From assembly GCA_031546815.1 (NCBI GenBank), contig JAVBJV010000032.1, positions 1-64,000 of the forward strand: DNA of 64,000 nucleotides. The letters run 5' to 3'. Both the position numbers and the translations under genes were made by a program. The notes below the pieces were generated by a model. It was not told the origin of the DNA. It saw only the letters and a list, made by a program, of their open reading frames with translations, and did not search any database. The DNA comes from JAVBJV01 sp031546815 (GTDB lineage: Bacteria; Pseudomonadota; Alphaproteobacteria; Acetobacterales; Acetobacteraceae). Shown here one piece after another: positions 1 through 7,038 of the stretch (positions within the stretch are counted from its first letter, which is position 1; the number at the start of each line of letters is the position of its first letter).

Positions 1-428
1 AAGCCCGTTGCCATCATCAGCAGGAAGATGACCACGCCCATGATCCACAACAGCTCGCGCGGCCCCTTGAACGACCCGTAGTACAGGCCGCGGAACATGT
101 GCACGATGACGACGATGAAGAACATCGACGCGCCGTTCATGTGGATGTAGCGGATCAGCCAGCCATAGTTCACGTCGCGCATGATGCGTTCGACGCTGTC
201 GAAGGCCATCGTGGTGTGCGGCGTATAGTTCATCACCAGGAAAATCCCGGTGAGGATCATGACAATGAGGTTGACCATCGCCATCCCGCCGAAACTCCAC
301 AGATAGTTGAAGTTTTTGGGGCTTGGGAAGGCGGCGTATTCCTTGTCCAGCATCGTGAAGATCGGCAGACGCGTGTCGATCCAGTTGATGATGGGATTTG
401 CGTATTCGCTTTTGTGCAGACCGGCCAT
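1..428 (-). CDS. petB: Cytochrome b of the bc1 complex (N-terminal part, runs off the window)
   Basis: This is the quinol-oxidising, b-haem subunit of the cytochrome bc1 complex in the inner membrane. The first 142 codons are visible. The N-terminus starts MAGLHKSEYANPIINWIDTR, which is typical of bacterial cytochrome b. Two transmembrane helices follow, at about residues 47-67 and 100-118. His96 (in RYIHMNGAS) and His110 (in VIVHMFRGLYYGS) are 14 apart, the spacing of the two haem ligands on the first ligand helix. The PRELLW segment after the second helix is also typical. The gene lies 26 nt downstream of the Rieske gene on the same strand, the usual petA-petB order, so petC for cytochrome c1 is expected beyond the left edge. 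Confidence 0.95.
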   Translation of the reverse strand, partial: MAGLHKSEYANPIINWIDTRLPIFTMLDKEYAAFPSPKNFNYLWSFGGMAMVNLIVMILTGIFLVMNYTPHTTMAFDSVERIMRDVNYGWLIRYIHMNGASMFFIVVIVHMFRGLYYGSFKGPRELLWIMGVVIFLLMMATG

Positions 429-454
429 GAATATGTGTCCCGGGTTTTCTCGGA

Positions 455-1042
455 TCAGCCGATACGGATCTTGGTATCGGACAGGAATGTATAGGGCGGT
501 ATCGGCAGGTTATGCGGCGCGGGGCCTTTGCGGATACGGCCCGAGACGTCGTAATGGCTGCCGTGACACGGGCAGAACCAGCCGCCGAATTCACCACGGG
601 TTTCAGTCGGCTTGTTGCCGAGCGGAATGCAGCCCAGATGCGTGCAGACGCCGATCACCACCAGCCACTTTTCATGCCCGGCCTTCACACGGTCGGCATC
701 GGTGGGGGCATTGGTCATGCCGCCGCCCAGTGCCTGGACCTGGTTGTCGGGCAGTGCGTCGAGACTGGTGTCGCGTGCCGTCTTGATTTCCGCCGCCGAG
801 CGATGGCGCACGAAAGTCGGCTTGCCGCGATACATCACGGTGATGCCCTGGCCTTCGACGATGGGGTGCAGGTCCACTTCTGTGGACGAGACCGCCAGCG
901 TGTCCTTGGCTGGGTTCATGCTGTCGATGAAGGGCCACAATACGGCACCCGTCCCGACGGCGGCCATGGCGCTGCTCAGCAGCAGTAGAAAGTCGCGCTT
1001 CGTTGTGCCTTCGGGGGCATGCGCGGATACGGCTTCGGCCAT
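455..1042 (-). CDS. petA: Ubiquinol-cytochrome c reductase Rieske iron-sulfur subunit
   Basis: This 195-residue subunit passes electrons from ubiquinol to cytochrome c1 in the bc1 complex. An N-terminal Tat-like segment (TTKRDFLLLLSSAMAAVG, residues 13-30) doubles as the membrane anchor. The [2Fe-2S] domain shows both classical motifs: CTHLGC, with Cys133 and His135 as ligands, and CPCHGSHYD, with Cys157 and His160. Cys138 and Cys159 are placed for the conserved disulfide. The C-terminal IPPYTF segment is also family-typical. It is the first gene of the bc1 operon and is transcribed divergently from hemF. The 258 nt between the two genes must hold both promoters. Confidence 0.97.
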   Translation of the reverse strand: MAEAVSAHAPEGTTKRDFLLLLSSAMAAVGTGAVLWPFIDSMNPAKDTLAVSSTEVDLHPIVEGQGITVMYRGKPTFVRHRSAAEIKTARDTSLDALPDNQVQALGGGMTNAPTDADRVKAGHEKWLVVIGVCTHLGCIPLGNKPTETRGEFGGWFCPCHGSHYDVSGRIRKGPAPHNLPIPPYTFLSDTKIRIG

Positions 1043-1300
1043 AAGCGGTCCTCGATCCTCGGCTTCAGATACGGTCGGACACGCTTCCCCACGCGCCCAG
1101 ACCCATGATGCGCCAGACGGATTCCCCGCCCGGCACGACTGCGGCGGATACTAGAGGGCCGGCAGTGCAACCGCAACACCACCCGGTGGCGTAATAGGCA
1201 TATATCTTGCGTATATTTGCCGTTATCTGCGCCCCAAATTGATCGAAATCATGTTTGCGGCCTCAACTGCCGATCCCGGCGACTTGCCCGGGCAACGGCC

Positions 1301-2179
1301 ATGCAGCAGAATTCGCGGATGCAAACCCCTCTGCCACACAGCGCGCTTCAGGATCAGGCCCGGCTCTGGTTTGAACTGTTACGAACGCGGTTATGTTCTG
1401 AATTCGAATCTATCGAGGTCGAAGCCGGGGGATCCCAACCCGCTGGCCGGTTCGAACGCACGCCGTGGTCCCGCCCCGGTGGTGGTGGTGGTGTGATGAG
1501 CGTCATGCGCGGGCGCGTGTTCGAGAAGGTCGGCGTCAACGTCTCGACCGTCACGGGCGAGTTCAGTCCGGAATTCCGCCAGCAGATCCCCGGCGCGGCC
1601 GAAGACCCGCGGTTCTGGGCCACCGGTGTCAGTCTGGTTGCGCATATGTGCTCGCCGCACGTGCCAGCCGCGCACATGAACACACGGATGATCGTCACCA
1701 CACGCAGCTGGTTCGGCGGCGGTGGCGATCTGACCCCCATCTTCCTGAACACCCCCGAGACCGCCGAGGACACCGCCGATTTTCATGCGGCTTTCCGTAA
1801 TGCCTGCGACAGGCACAACCCGACCTATTATCCCGAGTTCAAGGCCTGGTGCGATCGCTACTTCTTCCTGCCGCATCGTAACGAGCCACGCGGCGTGGGC
1901 GGAATTTTCTACGACCAGTTGAACAGTGGCGATGTGGCCGAGGACTTCGCCTTCACCCAGGATGTCGGCCGCGCGTTTCTGGATGTGTATCCGCGCATCG
2001 TCCGGCGCCGCATGCACAAACTCTGGACGCCCGAGGAACGCGAACAGCAGCTGATCCGCCGGGGGCGTTATGTGGAGTTCAACCTGCTCCACGATCGCGG
2101 CACAACATTCGGCCTGAAAACCGGCGGCAACACCGAGGCAATCCTGATGTCCATGCCGCCGGAAGTGCGCTGGCCCTAA
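1301..2179 (+). CDS. hemF: Oxygen-dependent coproporphyrinogen III oxidase
   Basis: This enzyme oxidatively decarboxylates coproporphyrinogen III to protoporphyrinogen IX in haem synthesis and needs O2, so the organism lives at least partly aerobically. Family signatures are clear: the AAHMNTRM segment, the metal-site region WFGGGGDLTP, RGVGGIFYD, and the core signature RRGRYVEFNLLHDRGTTFGL near the C-terminus. The protein ends at PPEVRWP, without the roughly 25-residue tail of the E. coli enzyme. I believe this is common in alphaproteobacterial HemF, so I do not call it truncated. The frame is open from a TTG at 1217. I chose the ATG at 1301 (292 aa); the ATG at 1319 is almost as good, and neither has a strong Shine-Dalgarno. 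The stop overlaps the end of the convergent GST gene by 4 nt. Confidence 0.93.
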   Translation: MQQNSRMQTPLPHSALQDQARLWFELLRTRLCSEFESIEVEAGGSQPAGRFERTPWSRPGGGGGVMSVMRGRVFEKVGVNVSTVTGEFSPEFRQQIPGAAEDPRFWATGVSLVAHMCSPHVPAAHMNTRMIVTTRSWFGGGGDLTPIFLNTPETAEDTADFHAAFRNACDRHNPTYYPEFKAWCDRYFFLPHRNEPRGVGGIFYDQLNSGDVAEDFAFTQDVGRAFLDVYPRIVRRRMHKLWTPEEREQQLIRRGRYVEFNLLHDRGTTFGLKTGGNTEAILMSMPPEVRWP

Positions 2180-2784
2180 GCCGCTTCGCGCAACGCCCGC
2201 GCGCGTTTGGCCGCCGGGCGGTTGAGGCATGTATCCAGCCATGTCTTCACCGCCGGGTAAGCCGACAGGTCAAACCCGTTGAACCACAGACCATACATCA
2301 CGCACGCGACGTTCAGATCTGCTGCCGTGAAATTCTGCCCCAGCAGATATGGCATTTGCGACAATACGCCCTGCAGCACCTCCAGCGCTCGGGTCAGGTT
2401 TTTCTCCCCCTCCTCGGCCTTGGATGCAATGCGTTCGCCCACAGGCAGCACCTTGCCGTGCATCACCCAGTCCATGGCGGGCTTTTCCACCTCGGTCGCG
2501 GCCCACAGAGTCCATTGCAGCGCCCGCGATCCGTCGTCCCCGCTGGGCAGCAATGTGTTCGACTTGTGTGCCAGATGCAGGTTGATCGCCAGGCTCTCGA
2601 ACAGGATCAAATCGCCGTCCTGCAGCACCGGAATTTTCGCATTGGGGTTGATCTTCCGGAACTCTGCAGTTTTTACACCGTCTTTGTAATCAACCGTCAC
2701 GTTCTCATACGCGACCCCGGCCTCCTCGGCCGCCCAGATGCAGCGAAACGCACGGGAGCGGGGAATACCGTAAATACGGATCAT
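2176..2784 (-). CDS. Glutathione S-transferase family protein
   Basis: A 202-residue cytosolic GST. The thioredoxin-like N-terminal domain (residues 1 to about 78) carries the glutathione-binding segments NPNAKIPVLQDGD (cis-Pro after Ile) and LFESLAINLHLA (the ES pair that contacts the gamma-glutamyl group). The all-helical C-terminal domain includes FTAADLNVACV, the usual N-capping/hydrophobic-staple Asp region. The ATG at 2784 is preceded by GAGGAGG seven nt upstream, which settles the start; the frame stays open further upstream but without such a site. The substrate cannot be read from sequence. It converges on hemF with a 4-nt overlap of stop codons and no terminator between them. Confidence 0.9.
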   Translation of the reverse strand: MIRIYGIPRSRAFRCIWAAEEAGVAYENVTVDYKDGVKTAEFRKINPNAKIPVLQDGDLILFESLAINLHLAHKSNTLLPSGDDGSRALQWTLWAATEVEKPAMDWVMHGKVLPVGERIASKAEEGEKNLTRALEVLQGVLSQMPYLLGQNFTAADLNVACVMYGLWFNGFDLSAYPAVKTWLDTCLNRPAAKRARALREAA

Positions 2785-2912
2785 GAATGCCTCCTCGGGG
2801 TTGTTGAGGGAATTGTTCACCATAAGCGGCGATCTGACAAATCCCTCTTGGCAAGCCGGGCGGGAAGGCCTCACTCTCCGGTAGAAAAAATATAAACTGG
2901 GGAACCCGGGAA

Positions 2913-3896
2913 ATGCTCTCACGCCGAACATTGCTGGCAGCATCGTCTGCTGCGCTTGCCACACAAACCCTGCCCGCGCACGCATCGACCGACTGGCCGC
3001 AGAGGCCGGTGCGCATCGTCGTGCCATACCCGCCGGGCGGTGCCGCCGACATCCTGGCCCGCCTGACCGCGGACGGGCTGCGCGAATACCTGCCGGGCAT
3101 CAATTTCGTTATCGACAACCGTTCGGGCGCGGGCAGCAATATCGGCAATGATTTTGTCTGCAAATCTCCGCCCGACGGCTATACAATCCTGTCGGCCACC
3201 ATCGGTGCCTATGCGATCAACCCGTTCCTGTATGCGCGCCTGTCCTACGATGCGCAGAAAGATCTGGCGCAGGCCACGATGACCTACGAACTGCCGAACG
3301 TCGCCGTTGTATCGACGACGGTTCCCGTCAACACGCTGGCGGAATTCGTCGCCTGGGCCAAGGCTCGGCCGAACGGCCCTGTCTATGGCAGCCCCGGCGT
3401 TGGAACATCGCCGCATATGTCGGGCGTGATGTACATGCAGCGTGCGGGGATTGAAAACGCCACGCATGTTCCGTTCCGCGGCGTGGCCGAAACCCTGCCT
3501 GCCATGCTGCGCGGCGACGTGCATTTCGCCATCGACAATCTGCCGTCCTATATCGGCGCCATTCGTGCCGGGCAGGTGAAAGCGCTTGCCATCACATCGG
3601 CGGATCGCTGGCCAACCATGAACAGCATCCCCACCATGAAGGAAGCCGGGGTGGACGATTTTGTGGTGACATCGTGGGCCAATTTTGCCTTCCCGTCGGG
3701 AACGCCACGCCCGATCCTCGACAAGCTCAGCGCGGCACAGCATCAGCTGGCGGCAAATCCGGCACATCGGCAGAAACTGCTCGAAATCGGAGCGCAACCG
3801 CTGGCCACCACGCCGGAAGAAACCACGGCGTTTTCCAACCGCGAACGCGCCCGCTGGGAAAGCATCGTCAAACTGTCGGGCGCACGCGTAGATTGA
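2913..3896 (+). CDS. Bug/TctC-family periplasmic solute-binding protein (first of three tandem paralogues)
   Basis: A 327-residue tripartite-tricarboxylate-transporter substrate-binding protein. The signal peptide MLSRRTLLAASSAALATQTL has a twin-arginine-like SRRTLL motif. The mature protein starts with the family signature WPQRPVRIVVPYPPGGAADI, followed by NRSGAGSNIG and PDGYTIL, which line the ligand pocket. Bug proteins bind small carboxylates and similar solutes. No tctA or tctB membrane gene is present here, so it is an orphan receptor, as most Bug proteins are. It is closely related to the next two genes (shared YAINPFLYARLSYDAQKDL and GSPGVGT segments), which points to local duplication. 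A TCC- and C-rich stretch separates it from the divergent GST gene. Confidence 0.95.
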   Translation: MLSRRTLLAASSAALATQTLPAHASTDWPQRPVRIVVPYPPGGAADILARLTADGLREYLPGINFVIDNRSGAGSNIGNDFVCKSPPDGYTILSATIGAYAINPFLYARLSYDAQKDLAQATMTYELPNVAVVSTTVPVNTLAEFVAWAKARPNGPVYGSPGVGTSPHMSGVMYMQRAGIENATHVPFRGVAETLPAMLRGDVHFAIDNLPSYIGAIRAGQVKALAITSADRWPTMNSIPTMKEAGVDDFVVTSWANFAFPSGTPRPILDKLSAAQHQLAANPAHRQKLLEIGAQPLATTPEETTAFSNRERARWESIVKLSGARVD

Positions 3897-3902
3897 ACAT
3901 CC

Positions 3903-3928
3903 TGCCAGAAGGGAAATTCCCTCTGGCA
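3903..3928 (+). other. Intercistronic hairpin after the first Bug gene
   Basis: An inverted repeat 6 nt after the stop codon. The arms are TGCCAGA and TCTGGCA, extended by GGGAA and TTCCC with one unpaired A and a tiny loop. There is no T-run, so it is a poor intrinsic terminator. It is more likely an mRNA-stabilising or processing hairpin in a polycistronic transcript. The outer 7-bp arms are identical to those after the second Bug gene. Confidence 0.75.
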
Positions 3929-3984
3929 CACACGCCTGAAATCGACCACGCTGACAATAACCAACAAGACCGAGGGAACGTTAT

Positions 3985-4968
3985 ATGCTGTCTCGCCGTA
4001 CGTTGCTCGCTGCGACTGCAACCGCCGCCGCTGCCGCCAACCTGTCCGTTGCCCGCGCATCCTCCGACTGGCCAAGCCGCCCCGTGCGCGTGATTGTGCC
4101 GTATCCGCCGGGGGGATCGACCGACATCCTCACCCGCATCATTGCCACCAATCTGCAGCAGTATCTGCCTGGATCCGCCTTCGTGATCGAGAACCGGTCC
4201 GGCGCGGGTGGCAATATCGGCGCGGATGTCGCGTGCAAGGCTACACCCGACGGTTACACGCTGCTGTCCGCCACCATCGGCACCTATGCGATCAACCCGT
4301 TCCTGTATGCACGCCTGTCGTATGATGCACAGAAAGACCTGTCGCAGGTGGCGCTGGTCTACGACATGCCGAACGTCGCCATCGTCCCGGCATCGGTACC
4401 GGCCAACACGCTGACCGAGTTCATCGACTGGGCGAAGAAGCAGCCGAACGGCATCGTCTATGGCAGCCCCGGTGTCGGCACCACGCCGCATCTGTCGGGT
4501 GTTCTGTTCATGCAGCGCACGGGGGTAAACGGCACGCATCTGCCGTTCCGTGGCGCAGCGGAAACCATCCCGGCCATGATGCGCGGTGACGTGCATTTCG
4601 CCATCGACAACCTGTCGTCCTACATCGGTGCCATTCGCGGCGGGCAGCTGAAGGCGCTGGCCACCACCACGGCGGAACGCTGGCCCACGCTGAACACCGT
4701 GCCCACCATGAAGGAAGCCGGGATGGACGATTTTGTCATCACATCCTGGACCAACTTCGCCTTCCCCACCGGCACACCGCGCCCCATCGTCGACAAGCTG
4801 GCGTACGCGCTGAACGAACTGTCGAAAAACCCCACGCATCGTCAGCAGATGCTCGATATCGGGGCGCGCGTGCTGTCGGCCACGCCGGAAGAAACCGTCA
4901 CTTTTTCGAACCGCGAACGCACCCGCTGGCAGGACATCGTCAAGGCATCCGGTGCACGCGTGGAATGA
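3985..4968 (+). CDS. Bug/TctC-family periplasmic solute-binding protein (second of three)
   Basis: A 327-residue paralogue of the preceding gene with the same length and the same Tat-like leader MLSRRTLLAATATAAAAANL. Signatures: WPSRPVRVIVPYPPGGSTDI, NRSGAGGNIG, PDGYTLL and GSPGVGTTPHLSG. The pocket-lining loops differ slightly from the first copy, so ligand specificity may have diverged. It lies 88 nt after copy 1 with its own ribosome-binding site (GAGGGAACG before ATG), and a hairpin sits on each side. Co-transcription of the three receptors is likely but not certain. Confidence 0.95.
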   Translation: MLSRRTLLAATATAAAAANLSVARASSDWPSRPVRVIVPYPPGGSTDILTRIIATNLQQYLPGSAFVIENRSGAGGNIGADVACKATPDGYTLLSATIGTYAINPFLYARLSYDAQKDLSQVALVYDMPNVAIVPASVPANTLTEFIDWAKKQPNGIVYGSPGVGTTPHLSGVLFMQRTGVNGTHLPFRGAAETIPAMMRGDVHFAIDNLSSYIGAIRGGQLKALATTTAERWPTLNTVPTMKEAGMDDFVITSWTNFAFPTGTPRPIVDKLAYALNELSKNPTHRQQMLDIGARVLSATPEETVTFSNRERTRWQDIVKASGARVE

Positions 4969-4978
4969 CTTCGCTACA

Positions 4979-5007
4979 TGCCAGAGACAGGGGCCCTGTC
5001 TCTGGCA
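4979..5007 (+). other. Perfect 14-bp palindromic hairpin after the second Bug gene
   Basis: The left arm TGCCAGAGACAGGG is followed by a single G and its exact reverse complement CCCTGTCTCTGGCA. No T-run follows. The outer 7 bp match the hairpin at 3903-3928, so the two are related elements placed 6-10 nt after successive stop codons. A role in termination, transcript stability or processing is possible. Confidence 0.8.
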
Positions 5008-5118
5008 AACGGATAAAAAATCGGCCAGCATGATGGTTCAGAGGAATCCGGCGTTTCCAGATCGGGTCATCCACCTGGTTGCCGTGGGGGCGCAGATTAC
5101 ACACCAAGGATCACTGTT

Positions 5119-6111
5119 ATGCTGTCACGTCGCGCGTTTCTTGCCTCCACCTCCACCATGCTGGCGGGCGGGAGCATCGCTTCCGCCCAGACCGCACCCA
5201 CCGGAACCGACTGGCCCCAGCGCCCCGTGCGCATCGTGGTGCCGTATCCGCCGGGCGGGTCAGTGGATATCCTGGCGCGCATCATCACCACCAACCTGAA
5301 GCCGCATCTGCCGACCGCAACATTCGTGGTGGAAAACCGTTCTGGCGCGGGCGGGAATATTGGCACCGACGTGGTGTGCCAGGCCGCCCCCGATGGATAC
5401 ACGCTGATCGCCGCCACCATCGGCATCTCTGCGATCAACCCGTTCCTGTATCGGCGTCTGTCGTATAACGCGCAGACCGATCTGGCGCAGGCGACGCTGG
5501 CCTATGAAATGCCGAACGTCGCCATCGTGCCGGCAGCACTGCCGGTCAACACGCTGGCCGAATTCATCGCGTGGGGGAAAAAGCAGCCGGGCGGTATCGT
5601 CTATGGCAGCCCCGGTGTCGGCACCACGCCGCATCTGTCGGCCAGCATGTTCACAAGCCGCGCCGGGCTGGAAGCCACGCATCTGCCGTTCCGCGGCGCT
5701 GCCGAAACGCTGCCCGCCATGCTGCGCGGCGACATCCATCTGGCGATCGACAACCTGTCATCCTACATCGCGGCAATCCGTTCCGGGCAGATCAAGGCGC
5801 TGGCCGTCACCACCGACGAACGCTGGCCGACGCTGAACACCATCCCCACCATGAAGGAAGCCGGGATGGACGATTTCGTCGTGACATCCTGGGCCAACTT
5901 CGCGTTCCCGAAAGGCACGCCGCACCCCATCCTAGACAAGCTGTCGGTGGCGATGAAGGCACTGGCCACCGATACGGCGCACCAGCAGCAGTTGCTGCAG
6001 ATCGGCGCCCGCCCGCTTGGCACCACACCCGAGGAAACCGTGGCATTTTCCAACCGCGAACGCGCGCGCTGGGAAGGCATCGTCAAGGCATCCGGGGCGA
6101 CGCTGGACTGA
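5119..6111 (+). CDS. Bug/TctC-family periplasmic solute-binding protein (third of three)
   Basis: A 330-residue third paralogue. The leader MLSRRAFLASTSTMLAGGSI has a stronger Tat match (SRRAFL) than the other two copies. Core signatures: WPQRPVRIVVPYPPGGSVDI, NRSGAGGNIG, PDGYTLI and GSPGVGTTPHLSA. AAGGATC just upstream of the ATG is the likely ribosome-binding site. The 150-nt gap before it is the largest in the array and could hold a separate promoter. A strong intrinsic terminator follows 57 nt after the stop. The shared C-terminal segment FSNRERARWEGIVKASGA shows that all three copies have intact ends. Confidence 0.95.
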   Translation: MLSRRAFLASTSTMLAGGSIASAQTAPTGTDWPQRPVRIVVPYPPGGSVDILARIITTNLKPHLPTATFVVENRSGAGGNIGTDVVCQAAPDGYTLIAATIGISAINPFLYRRLSYNAQTDLAQATLAYEMPNVAIVPAALPVNTLAEFIAWGKKQPGGIVYGSPGVGTTPHLSASMFTSRAGLEATHLPFRGAAETLPAMLRGDIHLAIDNLSSYIAAIRSGQIKALAVTTDERWPTLNTIPTMKEAGMDDFVVTSWANFAFPKGTPHPILDKLSVAMKALATDTAHQQQLLQIGARPLGTTPEETVAFSNRERARWEGIVKASGATLD

Positions 6112-6133
6112 GTTTGGGGTATTTTTCTCCAAA

Positions 6134-6155
6134 TTACGGTTTGATTTCACCGTAA
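6134..6155. repeat. Inverted repeat upstream of the Lrp-family gene
   Basis: Arms TTACGGT and ACCGTAA are separated by 8 nt in an otherwise AT-rich stretch between the last Bug gene and the regulator. Size and place suit an operator for the adjacent Lrp/AsnC protein or a small hairpin. The regulator-binding role is inference only. Confidence 0.5.
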
Positions 6156-6168
6156 AAAGATGTTTTTA

Positions 6169-6200
6169 CTCCCGTAGACGCCAATCTGCGGGAGTTTTTT
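6169..6200 (+). terminator. Intrinsic terminator whose 3' arm contains the Lrp ribosome-binding site
   Basis: A 10-bp stem (CTCCCGTAGA paired with TCTGCGGGAG, one T-G wobble) with a 6-nt loop is followed directly by TTTTTT at 6195-6200. It is a textbook terminator for the Bug array. The 3' arm (CGGGAG, 6189-6194) is also the only Shine-Dalgarno for the ATG at 6202, seven nt away. In any transcript that reads through, the ribosome-binding site would be masked by CTCCCG. Confidence 0.85.
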
Positions 6201-6201
6201 C

Positions 6202-6669
6202 ATGACCACCGAACGCACGCTGGACCGCACCGACCGCGACATCCTGCGCCTGTTGCAGGCGGATGCCACATTGTCGCTCTCGGTCATCGCCGAGTCCGTC
6301 GGGCTGACGCCGACCCCCTGCTGGAAGCGCATCCGCAAGCTGGAACAGGACGGCGTGATCACCGGCCGCGTCACCCTGCTGGCACCCGAGAAAGTCGGGC
6401 TGCCGATCAGCGTGTTCGTGGCGATCGAAACATCCGATCACTCAACCGCCTGGCTGGAGAATTTCGCTGCCACCGTCGACAGTCTGCCCGAGATTATGGA
6501 GACATGGCGGATGAGCGGCGATGTCGATTATCTGCTGCGTGTGGTGGTGCCGGATATTGCGGCGTACGACACGTTCTATCGCAAACTGATCGCCGCCGTC
6601 CCGCTGCGCAACGTCACCAGCCGCTTCGCGATGGAGCGTGTGAAGGGGACGACGGCGTTGCCGATCTAG
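6202..6669 (+). CDS. Lrp/AsnC-family transcriptional regulator
   Basis: A 155-residue DNA-binding regulator of the feast/famine family. The N-terminal winged helix-turn-helix spans about residues 4-60 (LDRTDRDILRLLQADATLSL, then the recognition helix region LTPTPCWKRIRKLEQDGVI). The C-terminal alpha-beta RAM ligand-binding domain covers about residues 70-150 and includes the MSGDVDYLLRVVVPD segment typical of amino-acid-sensing members. The effector cannot be predicted. It follows the Bug receptor array and could control it. Its translation start sits just after a terminator hairpin that contains its ribosome-binding site. Confidence 0.93.
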   Translation: MTTERTLDRTDRDILRLLQADATLSLSVIAESVGLTPTPCWKRIRKLEQDGVITGRVTLLAPEKVGLPISVFVAIETSDHSTAWLENFAATVDSLPEIMETWRMSGDVDYLLRVVVPDIAAYDTFYRKLIAAVPLRNVTSRFAMERVKGTTALPI

Positions 6670-6678
6670 GACCGATCG

Positions 6679-7026
6679 TCAGTTGGCTGGGGCACTCACA
6701 TACCCGGCCCCATCCCGTCTGATCAGCAGACTCTGATAGCCGTAGGCGATCCCGCCCCGTTCAAAATGAACAAGGTAATTATCGCCACGCTGTTCGGCGC
6801 AGATCAGCCGATGGCCCGGCAGGCCCGGCGTTTCCACCACATCCGTCTTTTGAAAACGTTGCCCGGGGTCGGCAAACACAAACGGTATGGCAGCTACCAC
6901 CTGTGCGGGAAGCTCGCTCCGTCGCACAATTGATGATCCGGCAGCACAACCCGGCATGGGCTGGGCAGAAACCTGTGCCGACACCGCCATCAGGCACCCG
7001 ATAACAAGGATAAATCGCACCAGCAC
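6679..7026 (-). CDS. Small exported protein of unknown function
   Basis: A 115-residue protein with a signal peptide (MLVRFILVIGCLMAVSAQVSAQ, predicted cleavage after SAQ near residue 22). The mature part has two cysteines, in PGCAAG and LICAEQ, which could form a disulfide in the periplasm. I do not recognise the family. The GTG start at 7026 is supported by GGAG six nt upstream. It lies 12 nt after the ABC transporter gene and is the last gene of the minus-strand operon that begins at 11343. It converges on the Lrp gene, 9 nt apart. Confidence 0.7.
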   Translation of the reverse strand: MLVRFILVIGCLMAVSAQVSAQPMPGCAAGSSIVRRSELPAQVVAAIPFVFADPGQRFQKTDVVETPGLPGHRLICAEQRGDNYLVHFERGGIAYGYQSLLIRRDGAGYVSAPAN

Positions 7027-7038
7027 AATCTCCGTCGT

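Noticed and set aside
1217..1300. N-terminal extension of HemF from the TTG at 1217
   Set aside because: The extension has no similarity to HemF and no ribosome-binding site. The ATG at 1301 or 1319 gives the normal length.
2913..6111. Insertion element or composite transposon around the Bug repeats
   Set aside because: The repeats are whole genes with moderate divergence. No transposase, terminal inverted repeats or target-site duplication was seen.
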